This document shows, piece after piece, positions 5,636-13,436 of a DNA stretch of 17,327 nucleotides. The position numbers and the translations under genes are program-made. Within the stretch, counting starts at the first letter, position 1. Each line of letters begins with the position of its first letter. A model generated the notes under the pieces. The model saw only the letters and a list, made by a program, of their open reading frames with translations. It made no database searches and was not told the DNA's origin. This DNA is from a bacterium (GTDB taxonomy: Bacteria; Auribacterota; Auribacteria; Auribacterales; Auribacteraceae): contig JAGGZS010000264.1 in assembly GCA_021161885.1 (NCBI GenBank), positions 1 through 17,327 on the forward strand, read 5' to 3'.

Positions 5636-7599
5636 TGCGTTTGAATTTGAGAAAATTATTTTTGGTTTTCTCTTTGTTTTTTTGCGGCGTTTTTTTTATA
5701 CATCGTTTTCCTTCAACTCCAAATCCCAATGAATACAGCAGAATTTATCAAATAAGGGCTATTGTCGAAACAGGTCATCTGTATCTTGACGAAATAATCA
5801 AGCGATACGGGCACCTGATGGATAAATCCCATTATAAAAATCATTTTTATTCCGATAAATCATTCGGTTTGACTTTGGCAGCCTTGCCTGTTTACGCTGT
5901 TTACCATAGTGTTTTTCGCCTGCCGATAGATAATGAGCGGCTTAAATATTTTCTGAGCATTTTATGTGTTTCTATCGCGAATATAATTTTTATCTATTTT
6001 TTGTACGCATGGTATATAGAAAATCGTGCGGGCAGAAGTTTTAAGGAAATTACTTTAGTAGCGTATATGCTTGGCACCATAGTGTTTGCATACAGCGCTC
6101 TTTTTTACAGCCATGTTGCCGGAGCGGTAACGTGTGCTATGGCGTTTATGCTTATTGAAAAATATGCCCCTGACAATGATTTTATGTTTATGCCCTTATT
6201 GGGATTGATGCTGGCAATGGCGGTTATTATTGAGTTTCCTTTGGCTTTAATCTGTGTGTGGCTGATGTTATATGCGGGTATTTATGTTTGGCGCCAAAGA
6301 AAATTTAAGAGCGTTGTGTTATTTTTTATTTGTTTTACTTTACCTATTTTGGTACAGCTTGCCGTGAATTATTTAAGTTTCGGCAACCCGTTTTCGCTTG
6401 GTTACGCTAATAAATCATCTGTTGAGCAGGTGTTTTATCATTCACACGGTTTATTTGGGGTTGGTTTGCCGTCATGGCAGTCTTTTTTTGGTATTATTTT
6501 CTCTCCTTCAAGGGGATTATTTTATTTCTCTCCTTTTTTGATTTTTGTAATACCGGTTTTAATATGTTTGGTCAAAAATTATAAAACAAGACTGCAAGGG
6601 ATTATTATTATAGGGATTTTATGCACGTATACTTTGTTTGCGTCATCGGTTTTTGATTGGCAGGCAGGATGGACGGTCGGTCCTAGATATTATCTTCCGG
6701 TAATACCTTTTATGCTTATCGCGTTATTAAAGGGCGAAAATTGTATGCGTCCAATGTTTCAGGGTAAACACAGGGTGGTTACACGAGTTGTTTATCTTGT
6801 TTTGATATTAGTTTCCATATTCCATTGCGTATTTATAACCTCTGCGTTCCCGTTTGTGCCTGAAGCCGTAAAAAATCCTTTTTGGGAATTTTCCCTGCCT
6901 TTGCTTAAAAAAGGTTACGGTTCATTATCTTTGTTCAGTTTATTAGGCTGCCCTAAAACAGTGAGTGCGGTGATATTTTTTATCTTGGCTGTATTGTTGG
7001 TTTTTTTCGTGTATTGTTTGAAGTTTAGTTTATTTAAAAAGAAAAATTTTGTTATACCCTTTGTTTTTTCATGCCTGATTGCTTGCGTGCTGATAATATC
7101 TTCTAAATTTTTGCCGCCATCGGATACTTTGAAAAAAGCAGTTAAAATGGAGTATTTATATGATCATTGGGAAAAGCCTGTTGACCAGCTTGAGCAGTTA
7201 TACATTATAACCGGAACAGAACCGTCTTTGTTCGATTATAAGATTAAATTGGCGGACAGCCTCAAAAAACTTGGGTTTTATTATCAGGTAGGCAAACATT
7301 ATAAACAAATTTTGAGCCAATCGCCTATGAACTCGTCTGCGCGTAAGCGCAAAAATGTTATAGAGGCTGTGCTTAAATCGGAAGAAAAAAGTTTGAATCG
7401 AATAAAAACAGAAAAAAACAGTCTGAATAATAAAAATGATTTAGAAACCGCGGTAATTATTTTAATACGCCATGGGGAATATGAAGAAGCCGAACAATTG
7501 ATGCAAAACAAGTTGCTGAGAACAAAAAAAACCGATAAATTTTTAGAGCGGGTTTTACCGGCTTTAAAAATAATAAAAAAATATGATAATATTTCATAA
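5635..7599 (+). CDS. Polytopic membrane protein, GT39/GT83-like, with soluble C-terminal domain
   Basis: This 654-residue protein has about 12 hydrophobic segments between residues 8 and 490, and a soluble, helical, Lys/Glu-rich C-terminus (about 491-654) that may be TPR-like. Conserved-looking motifs are NEYSRIYQIRAIVETG (32-47), HFYSDKSFG (70-78), a large loop HGLFGVGLPS to SPSRGLFYFSP (271-300), and DWQAGWTVGPRYYLP (341-355). This layout resembles membrane glycosyltransferases that use polyprenyl-phosphate sugars (ArnT/PMT type), especially uncharacterised members from planctomycetes and similar bacteria. I cannot point to proven catalytic residues. It is translationally coupled to the radical SAM gene, so the pair may modify the same lipid or surface glycan. 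No terminator is obvious after it. Confidence 0.65.
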   Translation: MRLNLRKLFLVFSLFFCGVFFIHRFPSTPNPNEYSRIYQIRAIVETGHLYLDEIIKRYGHLMDKSHYKNHFYSDKSFGLTLAALPVYAVYHSVFRLPIDNERLKYFLSILCVSIANIIFIYFLYAWYIENRAGRSFKEITLVAYMLGTIVFAYSALFYSHVAGAVTCAMAFMLIEKYAPDNDFMFMPLLGLMLAMAVIIEFPLALICVWLMLYAGIYVWRQRKFKSVVLFFICFTLPILVQLAVNYLSFGNPFSLGYANKSSVEQVFYHSHGLFGVGLPSWQSFFGIIFSPSRGLFYFSPFLIFVIPVLICLVKNYKTRLQGIIIIGILCTYTLFASSVFDWQAGWTVGPRYYLPVIPFMLIALLKGENCMRPMFQGKHRVVTRVVYLVLILVSIFHCVFITSAFPFVPEAVKNPFWEFSLPLLKKGYGSLSLFSLLGCPKTVSAVIFFILAVLLVFFVYCLKFSLFKKKNFVIPFVFSCLIACVLIISSKFLPPSDTLKKAVKMEYLYDHWEKPVDQLEQLYIITGTEPSLFDYKIKLADSLKKLGFYYQVGKHYKQILSQSPMNSSARKRKNVIEAVLKSEEKSLNRIKTEKNSLNNKNDLETAVIILIRHGEYEEAEQLMQNKLLRTKKTDKFLERVLPALKIIKKYDNIS

Positions 7600-7625
7600 T
7601 TATGATTTTAATTTAAAAAATACTG

Positions 7626-7654
7626 TTGTATAAATGATGGTTATGGTGTATAAT
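7626..7654 (+). promoter_or_regulatory. Sigma-70-type promoter for the PEBP gene pair
   Basis: TTGTAT (7626-7631) is followed after exactly 17 bases by a perfect TATAAT (7649-7654). Transcription would start near 7661, leaving a leader of about 34 bases before the GTG at 7695. This is one of the best promoter matches in the window. Confidence 0.6.
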
Positions 7655-7694
7655 TAAAATAGGAGTTTTATATTAAATTAAGGGGAGTTGGAAC

Positions 7695-8228
7695 GTGAAT
7701 TTTTTCAGATGGCGCAAAAGTATAGTTTGGTCTTTTGTGTTTTTGATGGTCAATGTTCATATTTATGCTCAGGAAAGGGGAGATAAAATGGACTTAAGAA
7801 GCGATAGTTTCGAAAATAACGCTATGATAGGTTCAAAATATACTTGTGACGGCTCAAATATTACTCCTCATTTGGCATGGGCTAACGCGCCTGCCGGCAC
7901 AAAAAGTTTTGCCCTCTCGTGTAATGATCCGGATGCTCCGGTAGGAAATTTTATTCATTGGCTTGTTTATAATATACCTGCCGATGTAGATGTTATTCCT
8001 GAAAACGGACATTTGCCGTCAGGAGCTGTTGAGGTGATGAATGATTTCAGTAGGCTGGAATACGGCGGTCCTTGCCCTCCTTCCGGCACTCACAGGTATT
8101 ATTTTACCGTGTACGCGCTTGATACGGATTTATCAGGCATTACGGATAAAAATGATTTTTTTCGGCAGGTTAAGGCTCATGCAATCGATAAAGCCGTTAT
8201 TATGGGCAAATATACTCGTAGACGATAA
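7695..8228 (+). CDS. YbhB/YbcL-family Raf kinase inhibitor-like protein (PEBP), exported
   Basis: This 177-residue phosphatidylethanolamine-binding-like protein carries the PEBP signatures CDGSNITPHLAW (51-62), NDPDAPVGNFIHWLVYNIP (77-95), GPCPPSGTHRYYFTVYALD (125-143) and a C-terminal helix. Bacterial members (E. coli YbhB in the cytoplasm, YbcL in the periplasm) bind small anionic ligands; their roles are poorly known. The first 25 residues form a signal peptide (RWRK, a hydrophobic core, then a YAQ-type cleavage site). The start is GTG at 7695 with AAGGGGAG upstream. A second good start exists: ATG at 7788, codon 32, preceded by AAAGGGGAG, would give a signal-less cytoplasmic form beginning MDLRSDSF exactly where the conserved domain begins. 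A 46-base gap separates it from the next gene. Confidence 0.9.
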   Translation: MNFFRWRKSIVWSFVFLMVNVHIYAQERGDKMDLRSDSFENNAMIGSKYTCDGSNITPHLAWANAPAGTKSFALSCNDPDAPVGNFIHWLVYNIPADVDVIPENGHLPSGAVEVMNDFSRLEYGGPCPPSGTHRYYFTVYALDTDLSGITDKNDFFRQVKAHAIDKAVIMGKYTRRR

Positions 8229-8274
8229 TTGTTTATATAAATTACATTCAATCAGGAAATTAAAGGAGGTTTTT

Positions 8275-8529
8275 ATGAAAAGATTATATGTGTTGTTAAG
8301 TTGTTTGGTTCTTGTTTTTGTTGTGCAGGCTGTATCTTTCGCCGAAAATGAAACAAAAAGCGATGAGGTTAAAAAACCTACTATCGCCTGTGCTAAATGC
8401 GGCAGGGTATGTACTTGTAAACCTCTTGATAAGGAGGAATATGCCCATGATATAATGACTCCCGCGGCATATAAAGAGTATATAGAATCCATACGTAAAT
8501 CTATGGAAGAAAAACAAAAAACTAATTAA
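8275..8529 (+). CDS. Small exported CxxC-containing protein
   Basis: This 84-residue protein starts at an ATG with a strong Shine-Dalgarno (AAAGGAGGT) 5 bases upstream, which fixes the start. Residues 1-23 are a signal peptide ending in VSFA. The mature chain has one cysteine cluster, CAKCGRVCTC (C39, C42, C46, C48), which could bind a metal or form disulfides, then a charged helical tail (KEYIESIRKSMEEKQKTN). I recognise no family. It shares a transcript with the PEBP gene, bounded by the promoter at 7626 and the terminator at 8568, which suggests the two exported proteins are used together. Confidence 0.75.
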   Translation: MKRLYVLLSCLVLVFVVQAVSFAENETKSDEVKKPTIACAKCGRVCTCKPLDKEEYAHDIMTPAAYKEYIESIRKSMEEKQKTN

Positions 8530-8567
8530 GAATCTGGAAATTAAAAAACTAATTTAAAAAAAATACT

Positions 8568-8605
8568 GCCTGTTTGGGTTATATAACTCAAACAGGCTTT
8601 TTTTG
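8568..8605 (+). terminator. Strong intrinsic terminator after the PEBP/CxxC pair
   Basis: GCCTGTTTG (8568-8576) pairs with CAAACAGGC (8589-8597), and the inner part (GTTATATAAC) can extend the stem after one G-T pair. Seven Ts follow at 8598-8604. The 9-bp GC-containing stem plus T-run is a textbook rho-independent terminator. Confidence 0.9.
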
Positions 8606-8616
8606 TTAATAACTTG

Positions 8617-8645
8617 TTGAAAAAATGTAATAAATTTTGTACTGT
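8617..8645 (+). promoter_or_regulatory. Possible promoter for the GH94 gene
   Basis: TTGAAA (8617-8622), 17 bases, then TACTGT (8640-8645), a 3/6 match that keeps the first two and last bases. It lies just after the terminator and about 40 bases before the ATG at 8687, where a promoter is expected. Confidence 0.25.
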
Positions 8646-8686
8646 ATTGATTTGAAAATTAAAAATACAGGTTAAGGAATGTATAA

Positions 8687-11311
8687 ATGAGTTCTCAAAC
8701 AGATATAGCTAATGAAAAAATTTCAGCTGATGAAATACTCGCTCGAATCAAAGAAAATTTTTGCTATGGGCGCAATCAGCTGGAATCGTTGACAGACGAA
8801 GAGATACAGTTTTTGAAAAACAGGTATTCTCATTATGAAGATTTTTTAAAAGATGGTTTTATCGCAGGCAGTAAATTTTGTATTGATACCGTTGATTTGC
8901 CTAAAGGCTGGTTTCATTATATGATTAATCTTCATAAAACACTTCAGCCTGTGGCTGTATCCATAACAGGGCACGACGGGGCAGGGGTATTGTCTTTGGA
9001 TTCTGTTTTATTCGGGGCTATAACCAAGTTAAGCGGTAACGAAAATTATATGCACGTTTCACAAGTTTACCGCAATACAAGGAATATATGGATAAAAAGC
9101 AGTGAAGGTTCAGTTTGTCTTCTGAATCCCCAACCAAACTTTTATGATTCACAAGGCAGTGCGGACAGCTCAAATTATGGTTCTTACCAATGTGTCAACG
9201 GGATAGGTTATAACAATATATCTTCAATAAGAGATGGATTGGCATATAATTTTAGGGTGTTTGTGCCCAATGAATTGCCCGGGGAGATATGGACTGTATC
9301 CATTAAAAATATAAGTTCAGAAAAAAAAGCGTTAAGTTTTTATCCTGAGATAAATTTCGGGCTCGACAGCCATCCGAGCCATTATTTTGTGGGTATGGCT
9401 GTTAGCGAGGCGCAATATGATAAACGCAATAACGCTATTATCGCGAAAAATTTGGATATAAAAAATTCGTTTCCAAGATGGGGCGCTTTTATTGCCGGCA
9501 GTGAACCTTTATCATTTGCGTCAAATGCAGATACATATTACGGGTTTGGAGCTTGCGGAGCTTATCCTTGGGCAATTTTTAAAGATAAACTTGATAATTG
9601 CGAAGCTAAACAACCTTTAAAAGGTATGATAGGAGTTTTTCAGTATAATATTAACCTTCAGCCAGGTGAAGAAAAAACTTATCATTTCGCTGTTGCGGTA
9701 ATTGATCCGAACACCGATGTATCTGCTCAGGTATCCCAATGGAAATCAATTTTAAATAATGACGCTGTTGAACAGGAATATAAAACAATCTGTTCTGAAT
9801 GGGAAAAAATTATAGGTTCGTTTCTTATGTCGTCCCCCTCAAAAGATATAGACAGGACATTCAATGTATGGGGAAAATACCAGAGTATTTTGTGCTCAAG
9901 GTTTAACAGTCCCTATGATATAGGCACAAGAGATATGTTTCAGTATTTATTGGCTAACTGTGTTTTCGAACCGCAATACGTTAAGGTGATGATTCCTTTC
10001 CTTTTAAGTTATCAGTTTTCTGACGGGCGTGTCCCGAGACAGATATGCAAATTTTCCGATCTTCACGATTTGCGCAATTTTATGGATTGCCAACTGTGGC
10101 TGCCTGATCTTGTGGATTTGTATCTTTGCGAAACCGGAGATTTTTCCATATTAGACCAGAAAGTCGGATTTCTTCAGGATGACAATAAAACTTTAAGCGA
10201 AAAAGACGCGTTGCCGGTTTATAATCATCTTATTCTTGCCGTAAAAAGCGTGTATGAGAATAATATTGGGGAACACGGGTTATGTAAACTCGGTTACGGC
10301 GGTTGGAATGACGCTCTTGACGGGTTAAGGGGAGATAAGAGCGAAAGCGTTTGGTTATCTCAAATGCTGGTTTACGCCGCGAAAAAAATGTTGAAAATAG
10401 CTGAATATAAACAAGATAATGAAACCGAGAAATATTGTTCTGAAATTATAGATAATGTAACGCAAGCCGTTAATACCGCCGGATGGGATAAGGAAGGATA
10501 TTATATTTTCGGATATGACAACAACGGCGCGGTTGTTGGTTCATCGGTTAATGAGGAAGGCAAAAAACATCTTAATGAAAATTCATGGGCGTTAATAAGC
10601 GCGGTTGTGCCTGAGGACAGAATCCCTCAAATTATTAAAGCTATGGATGAATTAAAAACACCGTTCGGGGCTCGCCTGCTGACCCCTTACACCAAGAAAA
10701 GCGCTTCTCATGTCGGGCGTATAGCCGATCAGGCTCAAGGTCATTTTGAGAACGGCTCGGTTTACCAGCACGGGGCTTTGTTCTGGGCTCATGCCTTATT
10801 GATAAAAGGTTACACGAAAGAGGCTTTTGAGGCGTTTGAACTTCTGACCAATGAAAACAGGATTCCGGATATAACAACAAATCCGACCCATTACCATAGC
10901 AATTATACGGCAATACCAAACAACAGCGATTACGGTAAAGAACCGTATTATCCGTTTACCGGTTCGCATGCTTGGAGAATGAGGTTCATAACGGAGATTA
11001 TAGGTTTGACATCTAATTATAAAGAGATATTTATTAACCCGTGCATTCCTCCGTCTTGGCGCGAGAAGGTCAAGGATAAGGAACTTATCTTGAAAGCCCG
11101 TAAACGCTCTAACAGGATTGATCATAAAAATATTGTTTATAATATAGAAATTTACCGTGACGATTCTTTAGCGCATGGGAAAAAATGGGTTTTCTTAAAC
11201 GGAAGCATGGTTGATTTTGACGCCGAGAAAGTATCTGTCAGATTTAAAAACGCTGTGTTTGATAACTTCACGGATAACGAATTAATAATTGATATTAAGG
11301 TATATTTATAA
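8687..11311 (+). CDS. GH94-family glycoside phosphorylase (cellobiose-phosphorylase-like)
   Basis: This 874-residue protein has an N-terminal beta-sandwich domain (about 80-350), a linker, and an (alpha/alpha)6 barrel (about 385-775) with a C-terminal beta segment. GH94 signatures are visible: SPYDIGTRDMFQ (408-419), SDGRVPRQ (445-452), the catalytic-acid region GYGGWNDALDGLRGDKSE (536-553, general acid D542), HFENGSVYQHG (686-696) and PFTGSHAWRMR (756-766). The family breaks beta-glucosidic disaccharides or oligosaccharides with phosphate, releasing a sugar 1-phosphate. The common DWND around the acid reads GWND, one change beside the catalytic residue. Substrate (cellobiose, laminaribiose, chitobiose, sophorose type) cannot be assigned. 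No signal peptide is seen, so it acts in the cytoplasm. AAGGA precedes the ATG. A GT4 gene follows after 13 bases. Confidence 0.85.
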   Translation: MSSQTDIANEKISADEILARIKENFCYGRNQLESLTDEEIQFLKNRYSHYEDFLKDGFIAGSKFCIDTVDLPKGWFHYMINLHKTLQPVAVSITGHDGAGVLSLDSVLFGAITKLSGNENYMHVSQVYRNTRNIWIKSSEGSVCLLNPQPNFYDSQGSADSSNYGSYQCVNGIGYNNISSIRDGLAYNFRVFVPNELPGEIWTVSIKNISSEKKALSFYPEINFGLDSHPSHYFVGMAVSEAQYDKRNNAIIAKNLDIKNSFPRWGAFIAGSEPLSFASNADTYYGFGACGAYPWAIFKDKLDNCEAKQPLKGMIGVFQYNINLQPGEEKTYHFAVAVIDPNTDVSAQVSQWKSILNNDAVEQEYKTICSEWEKIIGSFLMSSPSKDIDRTFNVWGKYQSILCSRFNSPYDIGTRDMFQYLLANCVFEPQYVKVMIPFLLSYQFSDGRVPRQICKFSDLHDLRNFMDCQLWLPDLVDLYLCETGDFSILDQKVGFLQDDNKTLSEKDALPVYNHLILAVKSVYENNIGEHGLCKLGYGGWNDALDGLRGDKSESVWLSQMLVYAAKKMLKIAEYKQDNETEKYCSEIIDNVTQAVNTAGWDKEGYYIFGYDNNGAVVGSSVNEEGKKHLNENSWALISAVVPEDRIPQIIKAMDELKTPFGARLLTPYTKKSASHVGRIADQAQGHFENGSVYQHGALFWAHALLIKGYTKEAFEAFELLTNENRIPDITTNPTHYHSNYTAIPNNSDYGKEPYYPFTGSHAWRMRFITEIIGLTSNYKEIFINPCIPPSWREKVKDKELILKARKRSNRIDHKNIVYNIEIYRDDSLAHGKKWVFLNGSMVDFDAEKVSVRFKNAVFDNFTDNELIIDIKVYL

Positions 11312-11324
11312 AATAATCCCGCCT

Positions 11325-12470
11325 ATGAATATAACATATTGTTTCAATACATTACAGGAAGGTAAAGGTATTCCTAATCGAGTTGCTGCTTGCTCTGAAC
11401 AGCTTGCTCGGTTAGGTGAAAATGTAAGTATCGTTACCTTCAATAAGGCAAACCGGCGGCTGCCAGATAATATTATTGTAAAAGAACCTGTGCTTTTTAA
11501 AAACCAAAGGCTTCCTTTTGTAACCGTTGATTCTAAAAATATGTTTTTGAACAGTATCGCCTCAAGAAGCTTGTCCGCTTGTTTCAGAGAGCTTAACTCG
11601 GATGTGGTATGTGTTGATTATACGCCCCTTGACAGATTTGTTAATAAACTCAAACAAAAGTCGGGTTTTAAAGTATTGTATACATATCATGGTGTAGCCG
11701 ATCCTCTTATGTACAAGGGGGCGGAACGGAAAAAACGCGAACAGGCAAGGGAAACAATTGTTGCGCAGTGCGCTTTATCGGATTTTGTTGTTGCTGTCAG
11801 TGAATATACAAAAAATGAACTTAAACGGCATGGAATACAAAGCGAAGTCGTACCTAACGGTGTTGACAGGTCGTTTTTTTGTCCTGATAAATTTTTCCCG
11901 AATTTTGAGAAGAAAAATCCGGTGCTTGTTTATATAGGCCGTTATACGGAACATAAAGGGGTGCTTAATCTGCTTGAGGCGTTTAGAATGGTTAAAACCA
12001 AAATGCCTGAAACTGTGCTTTATATGTTTGCCCGCTATGAAAGCAGGAAATATGTTGAGAAAATAAAAAGGTTTATAAAAGATAACCGGCTTGAAAAATC
12101 GGTGTTTATGTTCAGGGATATTTACGGTGAACTGGTATCGTATATTTATAATATGGCAGACATTTTTGTATCCGGCGCACTTGACGAGACTTTTGGAATG
12201 ACTTTTGTCGAGGCGGCAGCGTGCGGCACTCCATCCGCGGCGTTTGCCTCAAAAAGTATTCCCGAGGTAGTGGAGCACGGAAAAACAGGGTTGCTGAGCG
12301 ACCCCGGCGACTGCGGGTCTATGGCTGATAATATAGTCGCTTTACTCTCAGATAAAAAACGGCTTAATGAATATTCCTTAAATGCCGTCGAATTTTCTAA
12401 AAAATATGATTGGCAGGTTATCGGTTTAAAACTCCAAAAAATTCTTCGGAAGATTCAGTCAATTATCTAA
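11325..12470 (+). CDS. GT4-family glycosyltransferase
   Basis: This 381-residue protein has the GT-B fold of family GT4 retaining glycosyltransferases. Visible motifs are an N-terminal donor/acceptor domain with YTYHG (119-123), the hinge VVPNGVDR (175-182), VYIGRYTEHKGVLNLLEAF (202-220) starting the nucleotide-sugar domain, and the EX7E motif E288-TFGMTFV-E296 that binds the sugar donor. I chose the ATG at 11325 (MNITYCFNTL), which begins directly with the first beta strand, rather than a TTG further upstream inside the GH94 gene. Only 13 bases separate it from GH94, so they form an operon, perhaps making and breaking a glucan or glycoconjugate. No Shine-Dalgarno is obvious, suggesting re-initiation from the upstream gene. 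Confidence 0.85.
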   Translation: MNITYCFNTLQEGKGIPNRVAACSEQLARLGENVSIVTFNKANRRLPDNIIVKEPVLFKNQRLPFVTVDSKNMFLNSIASRSLSACFRELNSDVVCVDYTPLDRFVNKLKQKSGFKVLYTYHGVADPLMYKGAERKKREQARETIVAQCALSDFVVAVSEYTKNELKRHGIQSEVVPNGVDRSFFCPDKFFPNFEKKNPVLVYIGRYTEHKGVLNLLEAFRMVKTKMPETVLYMFARYESRKYVEKIKRFIKDNRLEKSVFMFRDIYGELVSYIYNMADIFVSGALDETFGMTFVEAAACGTPSAAFASKSIPEVVEHGKTGLLSDPGDCGSMADNIVALLSDKKRLNEYSLNAVEFSKKYDWQVIGLKLQKILRKIQSII

Positions 12471-12533
12471 TTTTATCTTAATTAATCATATTTTGATTGT
12501 GTTTTTGTAAAAAAAAATATATATTAATAGAAA

Positions 12534-12578
12534 CCAATTTGTATTGAATTGGACGAAATAATTTTCCAAATTTTTAAT
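12534..12578 (+). promoter_or_regulatory. Inverted repeat and possible promoter before thi4
   Basis: CCAATT (12534-12539) and AATTGG (12547-12552) form a 6-bp inverted repeat. The second arm overlaps a weak -35 (TTGGAC, 12549-12554), followed after 18 bases by TTTAAT (12573-12578, 5/6 to TATAAT). An operator over the promoter is possible. No TPP riboswitch is visible in the 130-base gap. Confidence 0.3.
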
Positions 12579-12600
12579 ATAAAGTTAAGGAGTTTTGCTC

Positions 12601-13401
12601 ATGGCGTTAGATGATTTAATGGTAAGTAGGGCTATTATAGATGAATACAGCAATAGTTTGAAAGATTCTCTTGATGTGGATGTCGCTATAGTGGGCGGAG
12701 GTCCCGCAGGGTTGACGGCTGGATATTATCTTTGTAAAGCAGGTTATAAAGTAAGTATGTATGAACGTAAACTTAGCCTTGGCGGAGGTATGTGGGGCGG
12801 TGGAATTATGTTTAATAAGATAGTGTTTCAGGAAGAATCCTTGCCTGTAATGAAAGAGTTCGGCGTTGATATAAAAAAGTACACCGATAATTATTACGTA
12901 ACCGATTCAGTGCAGATGGTAGGCGCTTTGGTTTATCATACCGCTAAAGCGGGATTGAAAGTTTTTAACCTTATGAGCGTTGAGGATGTAAAAGTTACGG
13001 CAGATAACTCTATTTGCGGGTTAGTGATAAACTGGACAAGCGTTGAAATGGGCGGACTGCATGTTGACCCTATTACCATTGGCGCAAAGTATGTCATCGA
13101 TGCAACAGGGCATGCTTGCGAAGTGGCTAATATCATTCTGAAAAGAATAGGTAAAGTCCTCTATACCCAGTCAGGCGATATAATGGGCGAAGGGTCTATG
13201 AATGCTGAGGTAGCGGAAAGTCTTGTAGAACAGAACAGCAGGGAAATATACAAGAACCTGTTTGTTACCGGAATGGCGGCTAACGCTATTTACGGGTCTA
13301 AACGAATGGGACCTATTTTCGGCGGTATGATTTTATCTGGGCGAAAAATAGCTAACGACTTAATAGTCAAACTGAAACAGGAACCTGTATTAGTTAAGTA
13401 A
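12601..13401 (+). CDS. thi4: Thiamine thiazole synthase, sulfide-dependent type
   Basis: This 266-residue Thi4-family protein makes the thiazole half of thiamine from NAD and glycine. It has the dinucleotide-binding motif VGGGPAGLTAG (31-41), GGGMWGGGIMFNK (61-73), DATGHACEV (167-175) and the C-terminal SKRMGPIFGGMILSG (233-247). In yeast Thi4 the sulfur comes from Cys205 in a CCMDPN context; the matching position here is H154 in GGLHVDP. This marks the archaeal/bacterial type that uses free sulfide and Fe(II) and turns over many times, and it fits an anaerobic, sulfide-bearing habitat. AAGGAG stands 8 bases before the ATG, so I prefer 12601 over an upstream TTG. No other thiamine gene is in the window. 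The dGTPase-like gene follows after 35 bases. These proteins are sometimes annotated as ribulose-1,5-biphosphate synthetase, which the motifs here do not favour. Confidence 0.92.
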   Translation: MALDDLMVSRAIIDEYSNSLKDSLDVDVAIVGGGPAGLTAGYYLCKAGYKVSMYERKLSLGGGMWGGGIMFNKIVFQEESLPVMKEFGVDIKKYTDNYYVTDSVQMVGALVYHTAKAGLKVFNLMSVEDVKVTADNSICGLVINWTSVEMGGLHVDPITIGAKYVIDATGHACEVANIILKRIGKVLYTQSGDIMGEGSMNAEVAESLVEQNSREIYKNLFVTGMAANAIYGSKRMGPIFGGMILSGRKIANDLIVKLKQEPVLVK

Positions 13402-13436
13402 TCAAAAAAAAACAAATGCAATAATAGAGGATAAAA

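Noticed and set aside
10641..11125. Two minus-strand open frames inside the GH94 gene
   Set aside because: They are shadows of the strongly supported GH94 coding frame, with no ribosome-binding site or recognisable domain.
12471..12600. TPP riboswitch before thi4
   Set aside because: The conserved CTGAGA and related thi-box segments are not visible in this AT-rich stretch.
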